DNA of 64,000 nucleotides from an uncultured Flavihumibacter sp. (GCA_902168105.1 CABHOY010000019.1:124001-188000), one strand, 5' to 3'. Counted from the first letter of the stretch, positions 36,360 through 46,753 are shown. The notes: generated from the sequence alone by a model not told the origin. Program-made: numbers and translations.

Positions 36360-36980
36360 TCACTTTTGAAAATCAGATCCGAAGATCTTGTCCCAGAATG
36401 AAGAGCTAACGCCATATCCTTTGGTAGCATCGGCATAGTGATGCTGCATGTGGTGTTTCTTTAACTTCTTCCAGAACTTAGCTTTAAAATTGAAATGGTG
36501 CAGTGCATAGTGGGAGATATCGTAGAAAAGATATCCGCCGATGAAGCCTGCATAAAATCCGTAGAAATATACTTCAGGTATAAAACTCTTATACAGAAAC
36601 CAAAAACCGAGTGCCAGCGGTATGCTCACAGATGGTGGCAATACCAGGCGTAATCTGTCATTAGGATAATCATGATGCACACCATGGAACATGAAATGCA
36701 GTTTTTTACCCCAGGCTGATTCCGGTTCAAAATGGAATACAAAACGGTGCATGATATACTCAGTCAGCGACCAGACAAAAATACCGGCCAATACACTGAG
36801 CAGCCAAACTACTACACCTGCATTCACTGGTACCAATGCCGCCCAGCAGCAATATGCGATAACAGGAATATATATGAACAGCGGAACGCTGAAATGTACT
36901 TTTGATAATTTCTCCAGCAAGCTGTTTCTGAACATAGGTACCGACTCTTGCGAGTTGGAAACGTACTGTCTATTACTCAT
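36360..36980 (-). CDS. Fatty acid/sphingolipid hydroxylase (di-iron, FA2H-like)
   Basis: A 206-residue membrane protein with four hydrophobic helices and the histidine clusters of the fatty-acid hydroxylase superfamily: HRFVFH, HFMFHGVHHDYPND, HYALHHFNF and KHHMQHHY. These bind two irons. The spacing resembles FA2H/Scs7, which 2-hydroxylates the acyl chain of ceramides. Its place in the sphingolipid operon makes ceramide or its fatty acid the likely substrate; hydroxylated sphingolipids are known from related bacteria. Carotenoid hydroxylase activity is a less likely alternative. Confidence 0.85.
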   Translation of the reverse strand: MSNRQYVSNSQESVPMFRNSLLEKLSKVHFSVPLFIYIPVIAYCCWAALVPVNAGVVVWLLSVLAGIFVWSLTEYIMHRFVFHFEPESAWGKKLHFMFHGVHHDYPNDRLRLVLPPSVSIPLALGFWFLYKSFIPEVYFYGFYAGFIGGYLFYDISHYALHHFNFKAKFWKKLKKHHMQHHYADATKGYGVSSSFWDKIFGSDFQK

Positions 36981-37007
36981 TTCGTCGTGAATTTAACAAT
37001 CTACCTT

Positions 37008-38282
37008 TTATGGCTTGAACTGCTCCTTTATTTCTTTTCCGGTAGCAGGATCAATTCCCTTCATTTCAACGTAAACTACGTTCGGAAACCAGAAGGTACC
37101 ACCTTCGATCTGGAGGTAAATCCTGTTCAGCTGCGCCATTACACTACCGATCTGCGTATAGATGTGGTAGTCGCCCTGGGCAGATTTCATCAGGTACATT
37201 TTTTTCTTGTCATAGGCTACGGAACGCAATTCATATTTGTCTTTCGCCAGTTGTTTTACCTTCAGTCCGTACGCAAATTTACGTTGTATATAATTTAATC
37301 CCTTCTTTTCATTGTTTTCCGTGTACCTGATCCAATAAATACTCACCGGCTCATCCTCATCCAACGTACCGTCTTTCTCCAGGTTCAGGTCGTAGACGAT
37401 GGTATTGATATTAGGCGTACGCTGCATATAGAACAGCATATGCGGGATATTCTGCGGTACCGGGAAAACAGGCTCCACAGGTTTTGCCTGAACATTGGCC
37501 ATCGCCATTACGGGCAATACCATGATCAGCAAAGCGATCACCGGCGTCGTGGTTGCGCTTCTGATAACGCGGGTTACCTGGTCCTGCTGGTCCATCGCTT
37601 TCTTGGCGTCCTTCAGGCGGCCTACGGCGGTGATATTGGTCATTATCGCCATAATGAACAACGGGAAGGTAAAGATAGAAATGGTCTCAAATACATGGAA
37701 TGGAACACCTGGTATGTACAGTTTATAGTCCCCGCCAATGAAATGAGATGTGATACCACAGGCTATGGCAGACACGGAAATGATCACGATCCTTTCCGGG
37801 CGTTGCATCAGCCCTCCTTTACATTCAATACCCAGACCTTCCGCACGTGCCCTCGTATAACTTACCATCATAGAACCGATCAGGGCTATAAAGGCAAATA
37901 TGGAACTCAGGAAGTAGTGATGTCCGATCAGGTAATAACAGATGCCCAGGAACAGGACCATCTCACTGTAACGGTCCAGTACGGAATCGAACAGGGCGCC
38001 AAAGCGCGACCCCATGTTACCCAAACGGGCTACCTGGCCGTCCAGCATATCAAATAATCCGGCAAAAAGGATCAGGGCGCCGGCCCATCCTACATAAGAC
38101 AGGTCTCCCCTGTTGCCTTCTTCAACTCCTGTTACAAATATTATAACTACACCTATGTTTAACAGGAAACCGATCAGGGTGACCGCATTAGGGGTCAGTC
38201 CCAACTTGATCAAGCCTTTTACCAGAGGATTGATCACCACATAAATTGCTTGCTGCAGCTTATCTCTGAATCGTTTTTTCAT
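37008..38282 (-). CDS. CDP-alcohol phosphotransferase (candidate PI-phosphate synthase) fused to a DUF4833-like domain
   Basis: A 424-residue protein. The first 250 residues form a six-helix CDP-alcohol phosphotransferase with the complete signature D78-x2-D81G82-x2-A85R86-x8-G95-x3-D99-x3-D103. In this operon, next to inositol-3-phosphate synthase, it most likely joins CDP-diacylglycerol and inositol-3-phosphate to phosphatidylinositol phosphate. Residues of about 270-424 are a separate soluble domain (PVPQNIPHMLFYMQRTPNIN, YAYGLKVKQLAK-like strands) that resembles DUF4833; it follows a hydrophobic segment at about 245-262 and would then lie outside the cytoplasm. The fusion is unusual for this enzyme class. 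Confidence 0.85.
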   Translation of the reverse strand: MKKRFRDKLQQAIYVVINPLVKGLIKLGLTPNAVTLIGFLLNIGVVIIFVTGVEEGNRGDLSYVGWAGALILFAGLFDMLDGQVARLGNMGSRFGALFDSVLDRYSEMVLFLGICYYLIGHHYFLSSIFAFIALIGSMMVSYTRARAEGLGIECKGGLMQRPERIVIISVSAIACGITSHFIGGDYKLYIPGVPFHVFETISIFTFPLFIMAIMTNITAVGRLKDAKKAMDQQDQVTRVIRSATTTPVIALLIMVLPVMAMANVQAKPVEPVFPVPQNIPHMLFYMQRTPNINTIVYDLNLEKDGTLDEDEPVSIYWIRYTENNEKKGLNYIQRKFAYGLKVKQLAKDKYELRSVAYDKKKMYLMKSAQGDYHIYTQIGSVMAQLNRIYLQIEGGTFWFPNVVYVEMKGIDPATGKEIKEQFKP

Positions 38283-38301
38283 GGCTTACGATTAATAATC
38301 A

Positions 38302-40848
38302 TTAAAAATCAAACCTAACTCTTCCCCTGATACCCCAGTTGGCGATCAACGGGTTATCCAGGTATGTGAACCTCTTTACCAGGTCTAACCTGAGAAGTTT
38401 AAATATATTAGCAACGCCCACACTAGCCTCCACATACGGGTCGCTACCCAGTGTATAAGTGATCGGCGTTCCATCTGAATAATTTGAGAACTGGATCTTC
38501 GATGGGTCCAGCCTTGGATCGTTCCCTTTGCTCAATCCACCGTATAACACCTTCACGGTAGCTACCTCACGGAGTTTCAGTTTTTTCAGCAAAGGTATCT
38601 TATTGAAGATAAACCCGTTAAAGCTATGGTCAATATTTATACCAGCATAGCGATCACTCACAAATTCCAGGAAGTTCATGAGGTTATAAGACTGTAACTG
38701 GTAAGCATATGTCTGGTTCGCTCTGTGGATGGTTAACAACGGATAAGGAATATGTCCGAAGATGTAACCACCCTCCAGCACCACCTCACTATACCCGAGC
38801 TGTGACAGGTATACCATTTTGTAAATATTCAGGGTGATGTTCTGGTAATTGTACCCGCTGTTGAACAGCCCCTTCACTCCCGCGATTGCTCTGAGTGTGA
38901 AGATAGGATATTTGTTGGGGATGGGTATTCTGAAGTTCTTTCCCTGGTAGAACTGCTCGTGCGGCGCCCAACGCAGTTCCAGCGATAATTCCGCTGTCGT
39001 GATCTTCTTAACACTGTCTAACTGGCTGGTACCTTTGTAATAAGATAAAGTACCGGCAGGCGTCTGTCCCCAATGTTTGAAACCTACCTGGAAAGAGGAG
39101 TGATTATCAAACTCATGGAGGTAATTCAGCCTGTAAATGTCGTTATACAGCCACTTATCGTTGTTACCACGTTTGAAGGACAACAGGAAGTTGTCTTCCT
39201 GTACGAACTGCAGTTCCTGGCCCGGGATCTTGGTATCGTGCTGATAGCTCGCTTTAAGGGCGCGTACCGGCCAATCGTAAATGGACTTATGATTAAAGGC
39301 GTAAGAACCTCCGAAGTAATATTTCCATTTCTGGTCTTTAAAACCGTAAGCGCCGTATCCTTCCAGGTAGATGCTCTTATTGAACTTAGGCGTCGTCCTG
39401 CCCCCTAACCTCAAACGGAAACCTTCCACCGGGTTAAAGTTATAGAACGTATTCACGGGACCTATTTCAAATTTCGGCCCTACCGATTTCCAGCCGGCCA
39501 GCAGCAGGGTTGCGATATCCATCGTACGTTTGAAGGACTTCATATGCTGCAGGCTGTCAATATTGGCATATACCTTCGATTCCGCAGTGGTCAGCGTATC
39601 GTGCCTGTTCTGCTCCCAGAAACTTTCAGGTTTCTCTACCTCTTCTGTATTTTCCACGATCGAGCTTCCGGCATAGAAGTCATCCGACATCGGCTTGTTC
39701 GTCACCATATTCTTCAGAGACACCGTACGTTCTCCGTAAAGACCGCTTTTGCCTTTGAAGAGACCAAAATCGGCCATCAGCGTGCTCTTGTTCATGAAGT
39801 AACGGCTATCCTGTGTTTTCTCGAAATCCATATAAAGGTGGAAATCACGGATAAAGTTCAGATTGATCTCTTTATTAGCCGTCATATCCGCCTTCTGTAT
39901 GGCATAGTTACCGTCCAGGGTGATATACAGTTTACCTTCCAGTAACCGGTCTGTTTTATTCCGTGGATAGAACTCCAGCACGATCAGTTTTGAGCTGTCG
40001 GCCAGTTTAATAGTATCTGCGATATAGTACTTGTAGAAAGTAGGACCGGCGTTGGCAATAGGACTGAGGAACTGGTTAGTGAACAACATCATATTGTTGT
40101 CGTAAATGTCCACGTCCTGGTAAATGTGATTCAGATAAGCGCTCAGACCGCGGTTATCGATATAGTTCTCAAAGCTGACCTTTTTATCGGCAGTGATAAT
40201 TGTTTTCTTCTTTTCAGGGTCCCGGCGGTAATATACATCCGCCAGTTTCTCTTCCAGGTACATGGGGAGGAGCGAACGTCCGGCCATCTTAGTTGTATCC
40301 TGGTTTTCGAACACAAATTTATACTTCCGGGTAAAACGGCTGTTACTGACCCTTTCCGATACATTACTTAATGCAAACTCCAGTTTCTCGTACTGATTGT
40401 ACTGGGCATAGTCATAATGTTCCATCCTGTTCTTTGATTTATTATCAATGACCAGTCGGATCAACTCTACAGCCGGGTTATCCTTGTTACGGTATCTTTC
40501 TTTCTTACGCCTGATCACGACTTCGCCCAGGTTCCTTGCACCACTTTCGAGGTTCACGTTCCTGACTTGTTCGGTACCGTTCTTTATGCGTATCGTAACC
40601 GCTTTATACCCCAGGAGGGAAAAGCGTACACTATCTTTTGGGCTATCAAACTGCAATTCATACCGGCCTGCAGCATCGGTAGAGATGCCGAAGGATGTAC
40701 CGGGTACAAAGACACCCACAAAGGGTAATGGGGAACCCGATTTATCGGTAACCACTCCCTTCACTGTCGTTGTTTGTGCAAATACTGAACTAAAGCCGAG
40801 CGTAAGCAATAACAAAAGACCTAAACCTATATTTTTACTACCATTCAT
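38302..40848 (-). CDS. DUF5686/carboxypeptidase-regulatory-like outer-membrane protein
   Basis: An 848-residue protein with a signal peptide (ends SSVFAQ at about residue 25), then a CarboxypepD_reg-like beta-sandwich (VKGVVTDKSGSPLPFVGVFV, about 28-105), then the long DUF5686 region. The C-terminus GRVRFDF ends in an aromatic residue as in outer-membrane barrels, and many alternating strands are visible in the last 350 residues. DUF5686 proteins are of unknown function. Its location between PI-phosphate synthase and GtrA genes, in the same operon (gaps of 19 and 10 bp), suggests a role in placing sphingolipids or inositol lipids in the outer membrane; this is inference. Confidence 0.82.
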   Translation of the reverse strand: MNGSKNIGLGLLLLLTLGFSSVFAQTTTVKGVVTDKSGSPLPFVGVFVPGTSFGISTDAAGRYELQFDSPKDSVRFSLLGYKAVTIRIKNGTEQVRNVNLESGARNLGEVVIRRKKERYRNKDNPAVELIRLVIDNKSKNRMEHYDYAQYNQYEKLEFALSNVSERVSNSRFTRKYKFVFENQDTTKMAGRSLLPMYLEEKLADVYYRRDPEKKKTIITADKKVSFENYIDNRGLSAYLNHIYQDVDIYDNNMMLFTNQFLSPIANAGPTFYKYYIADTIKLADSSKLIVLEFYPRNKTDRLLEGKLYITLDGNYAIQKADMTANKEINLNFIRDFHLYMDFEKTQDSRYFMNKSTLMADFGLFKGKSGLYGERTVSLKNMVTNKPMSDDFYAGSSIVENTEEVEKPESFWEQNRHDTLTTAESKVYANIDSLQHMKSFKRTMDIATLLLAGWKSVGPKFEIGPVNTFYNFNPVEGFRLRLGGRTTPKFNKSIYLEGYGAYGFKDQKWKYYFGGSYAFNHKSIYDWPVRALKASYQHDTKIPGQELQFVQEDNFLLSFKRGNNDKWLYNDIYRLNYLHEFDNHSSFQVGFKHWGQTPAGTLSYYKGTSQLDSVKKITTAELSLELRWAPHEQFYQGKNFRIPIPNKYPIFTLRAIAGVKGLFNSGYNYQNITLNIYKMVYLSQLGYSEVVLEGGYIFGHIPYPLLTIHRANQTYAYQLQSYNLMNFLEFVSDRYAGINIDHSFNGFIFNKIPLLKKLKLREVATVKVLYGGLSKGNDPRLDPSKIQFSNYSDGTPITYTLGSDPYVEASVGVANIFKLLRLDLVKRFTYLDNPLIANWGIRGRVRFDF

Positions 40849-40858
40849 CTATCTAACA

Positions 40859-41245
40859 TCATTTAAAAACGAACCGCTTCTGCATTATATAACTATAAGT
40901 AAAACCAATCAGCAAAGATACCAGCACTTTGAACAGCCCCACCATTTCCAGATCATCCTTCCATCCTGTAAAATGCAGTATCACCCACATACAGGCTGTA
41001 TTCAACAGCATATTCCCCACCCAGGTAATACCATATCGCAGTGCCTGCCCTCCAAATGCTCCTTTCTCCTTGTTAAAAACCCACTGCCGGTTAATCAGAA
41101 AGTTGGCGACGCCGCCAGCAATGGCACCGGCTATATTTGCACCGGCAGACCACGCCCCTGCAAATACTGACAGCATAAATACTGTGGTCCAATCCACACC
41201 TGTTGCTATCAGCGAAGAAGCCTGAACTTTCAAAAATTTGATCAT
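40859..41245 (-). CDS. GtrA-family membrane protein (candidate lipid-linked flippase)
   Basis: A 128-residue protein with four hydrophobic helices and the GtrA pattern: charged KFLKVQASSLIATGVDW at the start, NFLINRQWVFNK in the centre loop and SYIMQKRFVFK at the end. GtrA proteins are associated with membrane movement of lipid-linked sugars. The start codon overlaps the PgpA-like stop as ATGA. In this operon it could help move PI, ceramide or the inositol sphingolipid between leaflets; that is inference. Confidence 0.85.
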   Translation of the reverse strand: MIKFLKVQASSLIATGVDWTTVFMLSVFAGAWSAGANIAGAIAGGVANFLINRQWVFNKEKGAFGGQALRYGITWVGNMLLNTACMWVILHFTGWKDDLEMVGLFKVLVSLLIGFTYSYIMQKRFVFK

Positions 41246-41706
41246 CCTGCAAAAATGTTACTATGGTAAACAATCTGCAGTAACAAGTTGGTATATACTC
41301 CTGCTACCACGTCGTCCATCATGACCCCCAGTCCGCCGGGCAGCGCCTCGGTACGACGGATCAGTAATGGCTTGCGGATATCAAAGAATCTGAACAACAC
41401 TAGTCCGGCCAGTACATAACCGGGGGTTACCGGCAGGAACAGCAAGCTGAAACACATGCCGGACACTTCATCTATCACCACTTTCTTATCATCCTTGCCC
41501 CAATGCGGTTCAACTTCTGTACCGGACCAGATACCTAATAATGTAACTCCGATGGTAATGGCCAACGGCCACATCCAGGATATATGACCACCAGCCTGCG
41601 CAAGGTACCAGCAAAGAGCTGTCACGGCGGCAGCAACCGTGCCCCCTCCCTTGCCTATATAGCCTATGCCCAGGCTGGTAGCGATTATTTTATGAATACG
41701 GATCAT
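41242..41706 (-). CDS. PgpA-like phosphatase (candidate PI-phosphate phosphatase)
   Basis: A 154-residue membrane phosphatase of the phosphatidylglycerophosphatase A family, with the motifs GKGGGTVAA, VIDEVSGM, FRFFDIRKP and GGLGVMMDDVVAGVY. In the canonical family it dephosphorylates phosphatidylglycerophosphate. Here it sits immediately after inositol-3-phosphate synthase (4-bp ATGA overlap) and upstream of the CDP-alcohol phosphotransferase, so the likely substrate is phosphatidylinositol-3-phosphate, giving PI. A PgpA-like enzyme has, to my knowledge, been given this role in the Bacteroides inositol-lipid cluster. Confidence 0.85.
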   Translation of the reverse strand: MIRIHKIIATSLGIGYIGKGGGTVAAAVTALCWYLAQAGGHISWMWPLAITIGVTLLGIWSGTEVEPHWGKDDKKVVIDEVSGMCFSLLFLPVTPGYVLAGLVLFRFFDIRKPLLIRRTEALPGGLGVMMDDVVAGVYTNLLLQIVYHSNIFAG

Positions 41707-43028
41707 TCTTCGTTTAAAATACCTTCATAATAATCCAGACCCAGGTGCGTGATCAGATCTTCGCCCATCAGGTAGCGCAGTGTGTTCTGCAACTTGATCA
41801 GCTGTTTGAAGATGTCATGCTCAGGACGCAGCCCTGGTGCTGTTTGTGGTGATTTCAGATAGAAGGACAGCCATTCCTGGATACCACTCATACCTGCACG
41901 TTTCGCAAAGTCAATGAACAGTGCGAGGTCCAGTACGATCGGTGCAGCAAGAATAGAGTCACGGCAAAGGAAATTCACCTTTATCTGCATTTTGTATCCC
42001 ATCCATCCGAAGATGTCGATGTTATCCCAGCTTTCCTTATTGTCCTTACGCGGCGGATAATAGTTGATCCTGATCTTGTGGTACATATCACCATACAGTT
42101 CAGAATTTTCATCCGGCATCAGGATATCTTCCAGTACGCCCAGTTTGGATACTTCTTTTGTTTTAAAGTTGTCGGGATCGTCCAGTACCCAGCCATCGCG
42201 GTTACCCAGGATGTTGGTGGAGAACCAGCCCTCCATACCCAGCGCGCGAGCCTGTAAACCAGGGGCCAGGATGGTTTTCATCAGGGTCTGACCTGTTTTG
42301 AAGTCTTTACCTGCGATAGGGGTTTTAGTCTTTTTAGACAATTCAACTAATGCTGGAATGTCGCATGTCAGGTTAGGCGCCCCGTTCGCAAAAGGCACTC
42401 CTAATGTCAGCGCTGCATATGCGTATATCATGCTTGGAGCGATACGCGCATCATTGTCTTTCAGGCCCTGTTCAAATGCCGCCAGTGACTGGTGAACATC
42501 TGCAGCTTCATGATAAATTTCTGTGGAACCACACCACACCATTACAACACGGTCACAACCCTTCTCTTTCTGGAAGTTCTTGATGTCCTCAATAACAGCC
42601 TGTGCCAGGTCATAACGGGTCTTATAATCCTTTACGTGTGTGCCGTCCAGATTTTTAACAAAGTTTTTATCAAAAGCGGCCTTCATTGGAACAATAGATT
42701 CCAGCTGTGGTTTGATCGCTTCTAACATAAACCTGTCAAGTACTTCAGCTTTTACAGCAGCGGTGTACACATTGTCTTCATACACATCCCAACCACCAAA
42801 TACAAGATCATTCAGGTTTGCTAAAGGAACGAAGTCCTTGATTAGCGGATTCCTGTTCTCTGTTCTTTTTCCCAAGCGGATGTGGCCCATCTGTGCTACG
42901 GACCCTATCGGTTTGGATAAACCTTTTTTAATTGATTCTACGCCGGCAATGAAAGTCGTTGCTACCGCACCCAGGCCCGGCATCAGGACCCCCAGTTTCC
43001 CTTTTGCTTCTTTAATTTGATGTTTCAT
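41703..43028 (-). CDS. ino1: Inositol-3-phosphate synthase
   Basis: A 441-residue NAD-dependent enzyme that converts glucose-6-phosphate to 1D-myo-inositol-3-phosphate. Family landmarks are the Rossmann start GVLMPGLGAVATTFIAG, ANGAPNLTCDIPALVEL, the active-site segment TPIAGKDFKTGQTLMKT, FSTNILGNRDGWVLDD and INYYPPRKDNKESWDNIDI. The length is close to that of other bacterial MIPS. It is the committed step of the inositol branch. It lies 32 bp after the SDR gene and overlaps the PgpA-like gene by 4 bp. Confidence 0.95.
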   Translation of the reverse strand: MKHQIKEAKGKLGVLMPGLGAVATTFIAGVESIKKGLSKPIGSVAQMGHIRLGKRTENRNPLIKDFVPLANLNDLVFGGWDVYEDNVYTAAVKAEVLDRFMLEAIKPQLESIVPMKAAFDKNFVKNLDGTHVKDYKTRYDLAQAVIEDIKNFQKEKGCDRVVMVWCGSTEIYHEAADVHQSLAAFEQGLKDNDARIAPSMIYAYAALTLGVPFANGAPNLTCDIPALVELSKKTKTPIAGKDFKTGQTLMKTILAPGLQARALGMEGWFSTNILGNRDGWVLDDPDNFKTKEVSKLGVLEDILMPDENSELYGDMYHKIRINYYPPRKDNKESWDNIDIFGWMGYKMQIKVNFLCRDSILAAPIVLDLALFIDFAKRAGMSGIQEWLSFYLKSPQTAPGLRPEHDIFKQLIKLQNTLRYLMGEDLITHLGLDYYEGILNEE

Positions 43029-43060
43029 AAAAATGTGAGACTTTTATTTAACTGTTTTAA

Positions 43061-44044
43061 TCAAAACCATTTGTTGGTGGTGTACCAGTCCAGTGTTTCC
43101 CGCATACCTTTTTCGAGGTCATACAAAGGGCGGTAACCCAGGTCCCGGCGGATCTTTTCTATGTTGCAATTCCAGTTCTGCGCTGTCAACTCGTTTAATT
43201 TGTCCTTATTCAGCAACGGAGCACCACGACTCACCATTTCTGAAATAGCGGCAACGATCCTAATAACAGGCAGAGGTAGGTGAACACGAAAAGTACGTAG
43301 CTTCAGATATTGTTTTATAACACCGGCCAATGCGTAACGATCATACCCGTTACCGTCCGAAATGTTATAGGCAGTTCCCGATACGGGCGCTGTAAGCGCC
43401 AGAATAGCTGCCTGTGCGAGATCCTTGACGTAGACAAAACTCAGCCACTGGGCGCCTTTGCCCATATAAGGTTCCAAACCCCGTCTAAACGTCTTGAACA
43501 ACACGAAAAGGTCCCGTTCTCTCGGCCCATACACTGCGGTGGGCCTTAATATTACCCAGGGGACATCTGAAATAACTCCCAGGTATTCTTCAGCCAGTAA
43601 CTTACTTTTTCCGTAACTGGTCACCGGTTGGGGTTTGACCACGTCCGGTACAGGCCAGCTGGCATCATATGCTATGGGGCCTACGGCGGCCAGACTGCTG
43701 ATAAATAAAAACTTTTTGATCGGTACCCCCGATTCTCCGGCTGCTACTGCCAGGTTAAGGGTATACCCTGCATTGATCCTGTTATATTCGTCCAATGATT
43801 TCGCTTTCGTAATTCCTGCTCCATGAATGATATAATCGAATCTGTGCATTGCGATCATATCCTTCAGATCATCCTTACGGCTAAAATCAGGATAAACAAA
43901 ATTTACCGGCAAATGTTTCAGGTGGGAGACATTACTCGATGCCCGAACAGCGGCGTACACCTCCATTCCTGCATTTAGGGCTGCCTCCACCAGATGATAT
44001 CCTACAAAACCGCTGGCACCTGTTATCAGTATCCGGGGTTTCAT
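43061..44044 (-). CDS. Extended SDR (NAD-dependent epimerase/dehydratase fold), candidate 3-ketosphinganine reductase
   Basis: A 327-residue extended SDR with the cofactor motif TGASGFVG (residues of about 8-15), HGAGITKAKSL, a catalytic Ser in LFISSLAAVG, and the Tyr-Lys pair in TSYGKSKLLAEEYL. Sequence alone says nucleotide-sugar or steroid-type substrate. The context, directly after an acyltransferase and serine palmitoyltransferase with an ATGA overlap, points to reduction of 3-ketosphinganine to sphinganine; the bacterial ceramide reductase described in Caulobacter is, as I recall, also of this extended SDR type. Confidence 0.82.
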   Translation of the reverse strand: MKPRILITGASGFVGYHLVEAALNAGMEVYAAVRASSNVSHLKHLPVNFVYPDFSRKDDLKDMIAMHRFDYIIHGAGITKAKSLDEYNRINAGYTLNLAVAAGESGVPIKKFLFISSLAAVGPIAYDASWPVPDVVKPQPVTSYGKSKLLAEEYLGVISDVPWVILRPTAVYGPRERDLFVLFKTFRRGLEPYMGKGAQWLSFVYVKDLAQAAILALTAPVSGTAYNISDGNGYDRYALAGVIKQYLKLRTFRVHLPLPVIRIVAAISEMVSRGAPLLNKDKLNELTAQNWNCNIEKIRRDLGYRPLYDLEKGMRETLDWYTTNKWF

Positions 44045-45228
44045 ATCTCTTTTTCGTATATCCTATAGGTCCTGTAACGATCTGCATTGATACCCCGCAT
44101 AGCGGCGTTCATCATTTCGTTAGTTTCCAGGATCCAGGACCCTTCGCCATAAGCAACGCCTTTCGCCCTGCCCACTTTCATTAACTCGCCGTAGAAACAG
44201 GCATCAATTCCCAGTTTACGGTGCGATTCCAATACTCCCAATGCCAATATCCTCAATCCATTCACTTTCCTCTTACCCAATAATAATTTCACTATACCGG
44301 TCGGGAATAACCTTCCCCTTTTGATCTTGATCAGGACCTGGTTGATATCCGGGATGGCCAGTGCGAAACCTACCAACTTCCCGTTCTCTTCTGCTACAAT
44401 ACCAAAATCAGGGTCCAGGATCATTTTCAGATCTTTCGCCAGGTACATGAATTCAGCCTCTGTCATCGGCACAAAACCAAGGTTCTTATCCCAGGCGCTG
44501 TTATAGATTGCATGGATGCCTTTCACCTCCTGTTCAAAATTCTTCATATTGACCTTGCGGAAAGTGATATTCCGTCTGGTCATTATCCTCTCCTGCAATA
44601 CTTCCATCACACGGAAAGGCCGGTCGTTCATGTATTGCGGAATGATCTTCCAGGCATACATGGTTATCTTCGTGGCAAAACCCGCTTCCTCAATCAGTTT
44701 GACGTAATAAGGATAGTTATAGGTCATCATCACTACCGGCGGACCGTCAAAACCTTCTATCAGTAACCCGCAGGCTTCGTTGGTAGAGAAGTTAACGGGT
44801 CCTATCATAGTGTCCAGCTTACGTTCCTTCAGCCACTGAATGGCTGCATTGAACAGTGCCTGGCTTACTTCTTTATCATTGATGCAATCGAAGAAACCAA
44901 AGAAACCATCATTCGTTTTATTGAAGATGTTAGCGTTCTTATTGTCGATAGCAGCGATCCTTCCCACTATTTCATTACCACGAAAGGCAAGGAATGTCTG
45001 CAGCGCTGAATGTTCGTGGAAAGGATGTTTTCCCGGAGTCAGGAGGTCACGTTGAGCAATAAACAACTCAGGTACATAGTTTGCATCGTTCCTGTACAGA
45101 TCGTGCGGGAAATCGATGAACTGCCCCAACTGTTTCTTGCTGGTAACCATCTGAATGGTCACCTTAGGTAAACCGTTGGTTTGTTGTGAAGCATGTACCG
45201 TTTGCTGAGATGTCTGCAATGTTTCCAT
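44041..45228 (-). CDS. GNAT-like acyltransferase, candidate bacterial ceramide synthase
   Basis: A 395-residue protein with GNAT-fold features: a partial acyl-CoA binding region in the first half (FLAFRGNEIVGRIAAIDNKN) and another in the second (FGIVAEENGKLVGFALAIPD, then LRILALGVLESHRKLGIDACFYGEL). The double layout suggests two GNAT-like modules. The gene starts at the last codon of the serine palmitoyltransferase gene (TAA directly followed by ATG), so it is very tightly coupled to it. A GNAT-type enzyme has been reported to act as ceramide synthase in Caulobacter; by context this one is the best candidate for N-acylation of sphinganine. Confidence 0.75.
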   Translation of the reverse strand: METLQTSQQTVHASQQTNGLPKVTIQMVTSKKQLGQFIDFPHDLYRNDANYVPELFIAQRDLLTPGKHPFHEHSALQTFLAFRGNEIVGRIAAIDNKNANIFNKTNDGFFGFFDCINDKEVSQALFNAAIQWLKERKLDTMIGPVNFSTNEACGLLIEGFDGPPVVMMTYNYPYYVKLIEEAGFATKITMYAWKIIPQYMNDRPFRVMEVLQERIMTRRNITFRKVNMKNFEQEVKGIHAIYNSAWDKNLGFVPMTEAEFMYLAKDLKMILDPDFGIVAEENGKLVGFALAIPDINQVLIKIKRGRLFPTGIVKLLLGKRKVNGLRILALGVLESHRKLGIDACFYGELMKVGRAKGVAYGEGSWILETNEMMNAAMRGINADRYRTYRIYEKEI

Positions 45229-46514
<1,286 letters not shown>

Positions 46515-46652
46515 TCCAAATTTATGTATTGAACACTAATAATTTGCAGTGGAGTTTTTATGACGGTATATGATAAGTCCCCCGCAAACAAGCTAGTGTC
46601 TAATAATATGTCAATCAAATTACGAACATTCTAATACGAAGGTTTCGTAACT

Positions 46653-46678
46653 CTAACAGTATGCTAGTTGCGGTTTAA
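46653..46678 (+). repeat. Imperfect direct repeat, copy 1
   Basis: A 26-base element beginning CTAACAGTAT and ending GGTTTAA; 22 of 26 bases match the copy at 46728-46753, which starts exactly 75 bp later. Confidence 0.6.
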
Positions 46679-46727
46679 ACATGTAGTTAGTGGGTTGTAA
46701 CTAACAATAGGTGATAATAACGGTGGT

Positions 46728-46753
46728 CTAACAGTATATTCGTTGTGGTTTAA
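46728..46753 (+). repeat. Imperfect direct repeat, copy 2
   Basis: Second copy of the 26-base element (CTAACAGTAT...GGTTTAA). The 75-bp spacing is about seven helical turns, which would put both copies on one face of the DNA. Confidence 0.6.

Noticed and set aside
41242..41706. Housekeeping phosphatidylglycerophosphatase A
   Set aside because: Possible by sequence, but its 4-bp overlap with inositol-3-phosphate synthase fits a PI-phosphate phosphatase better.
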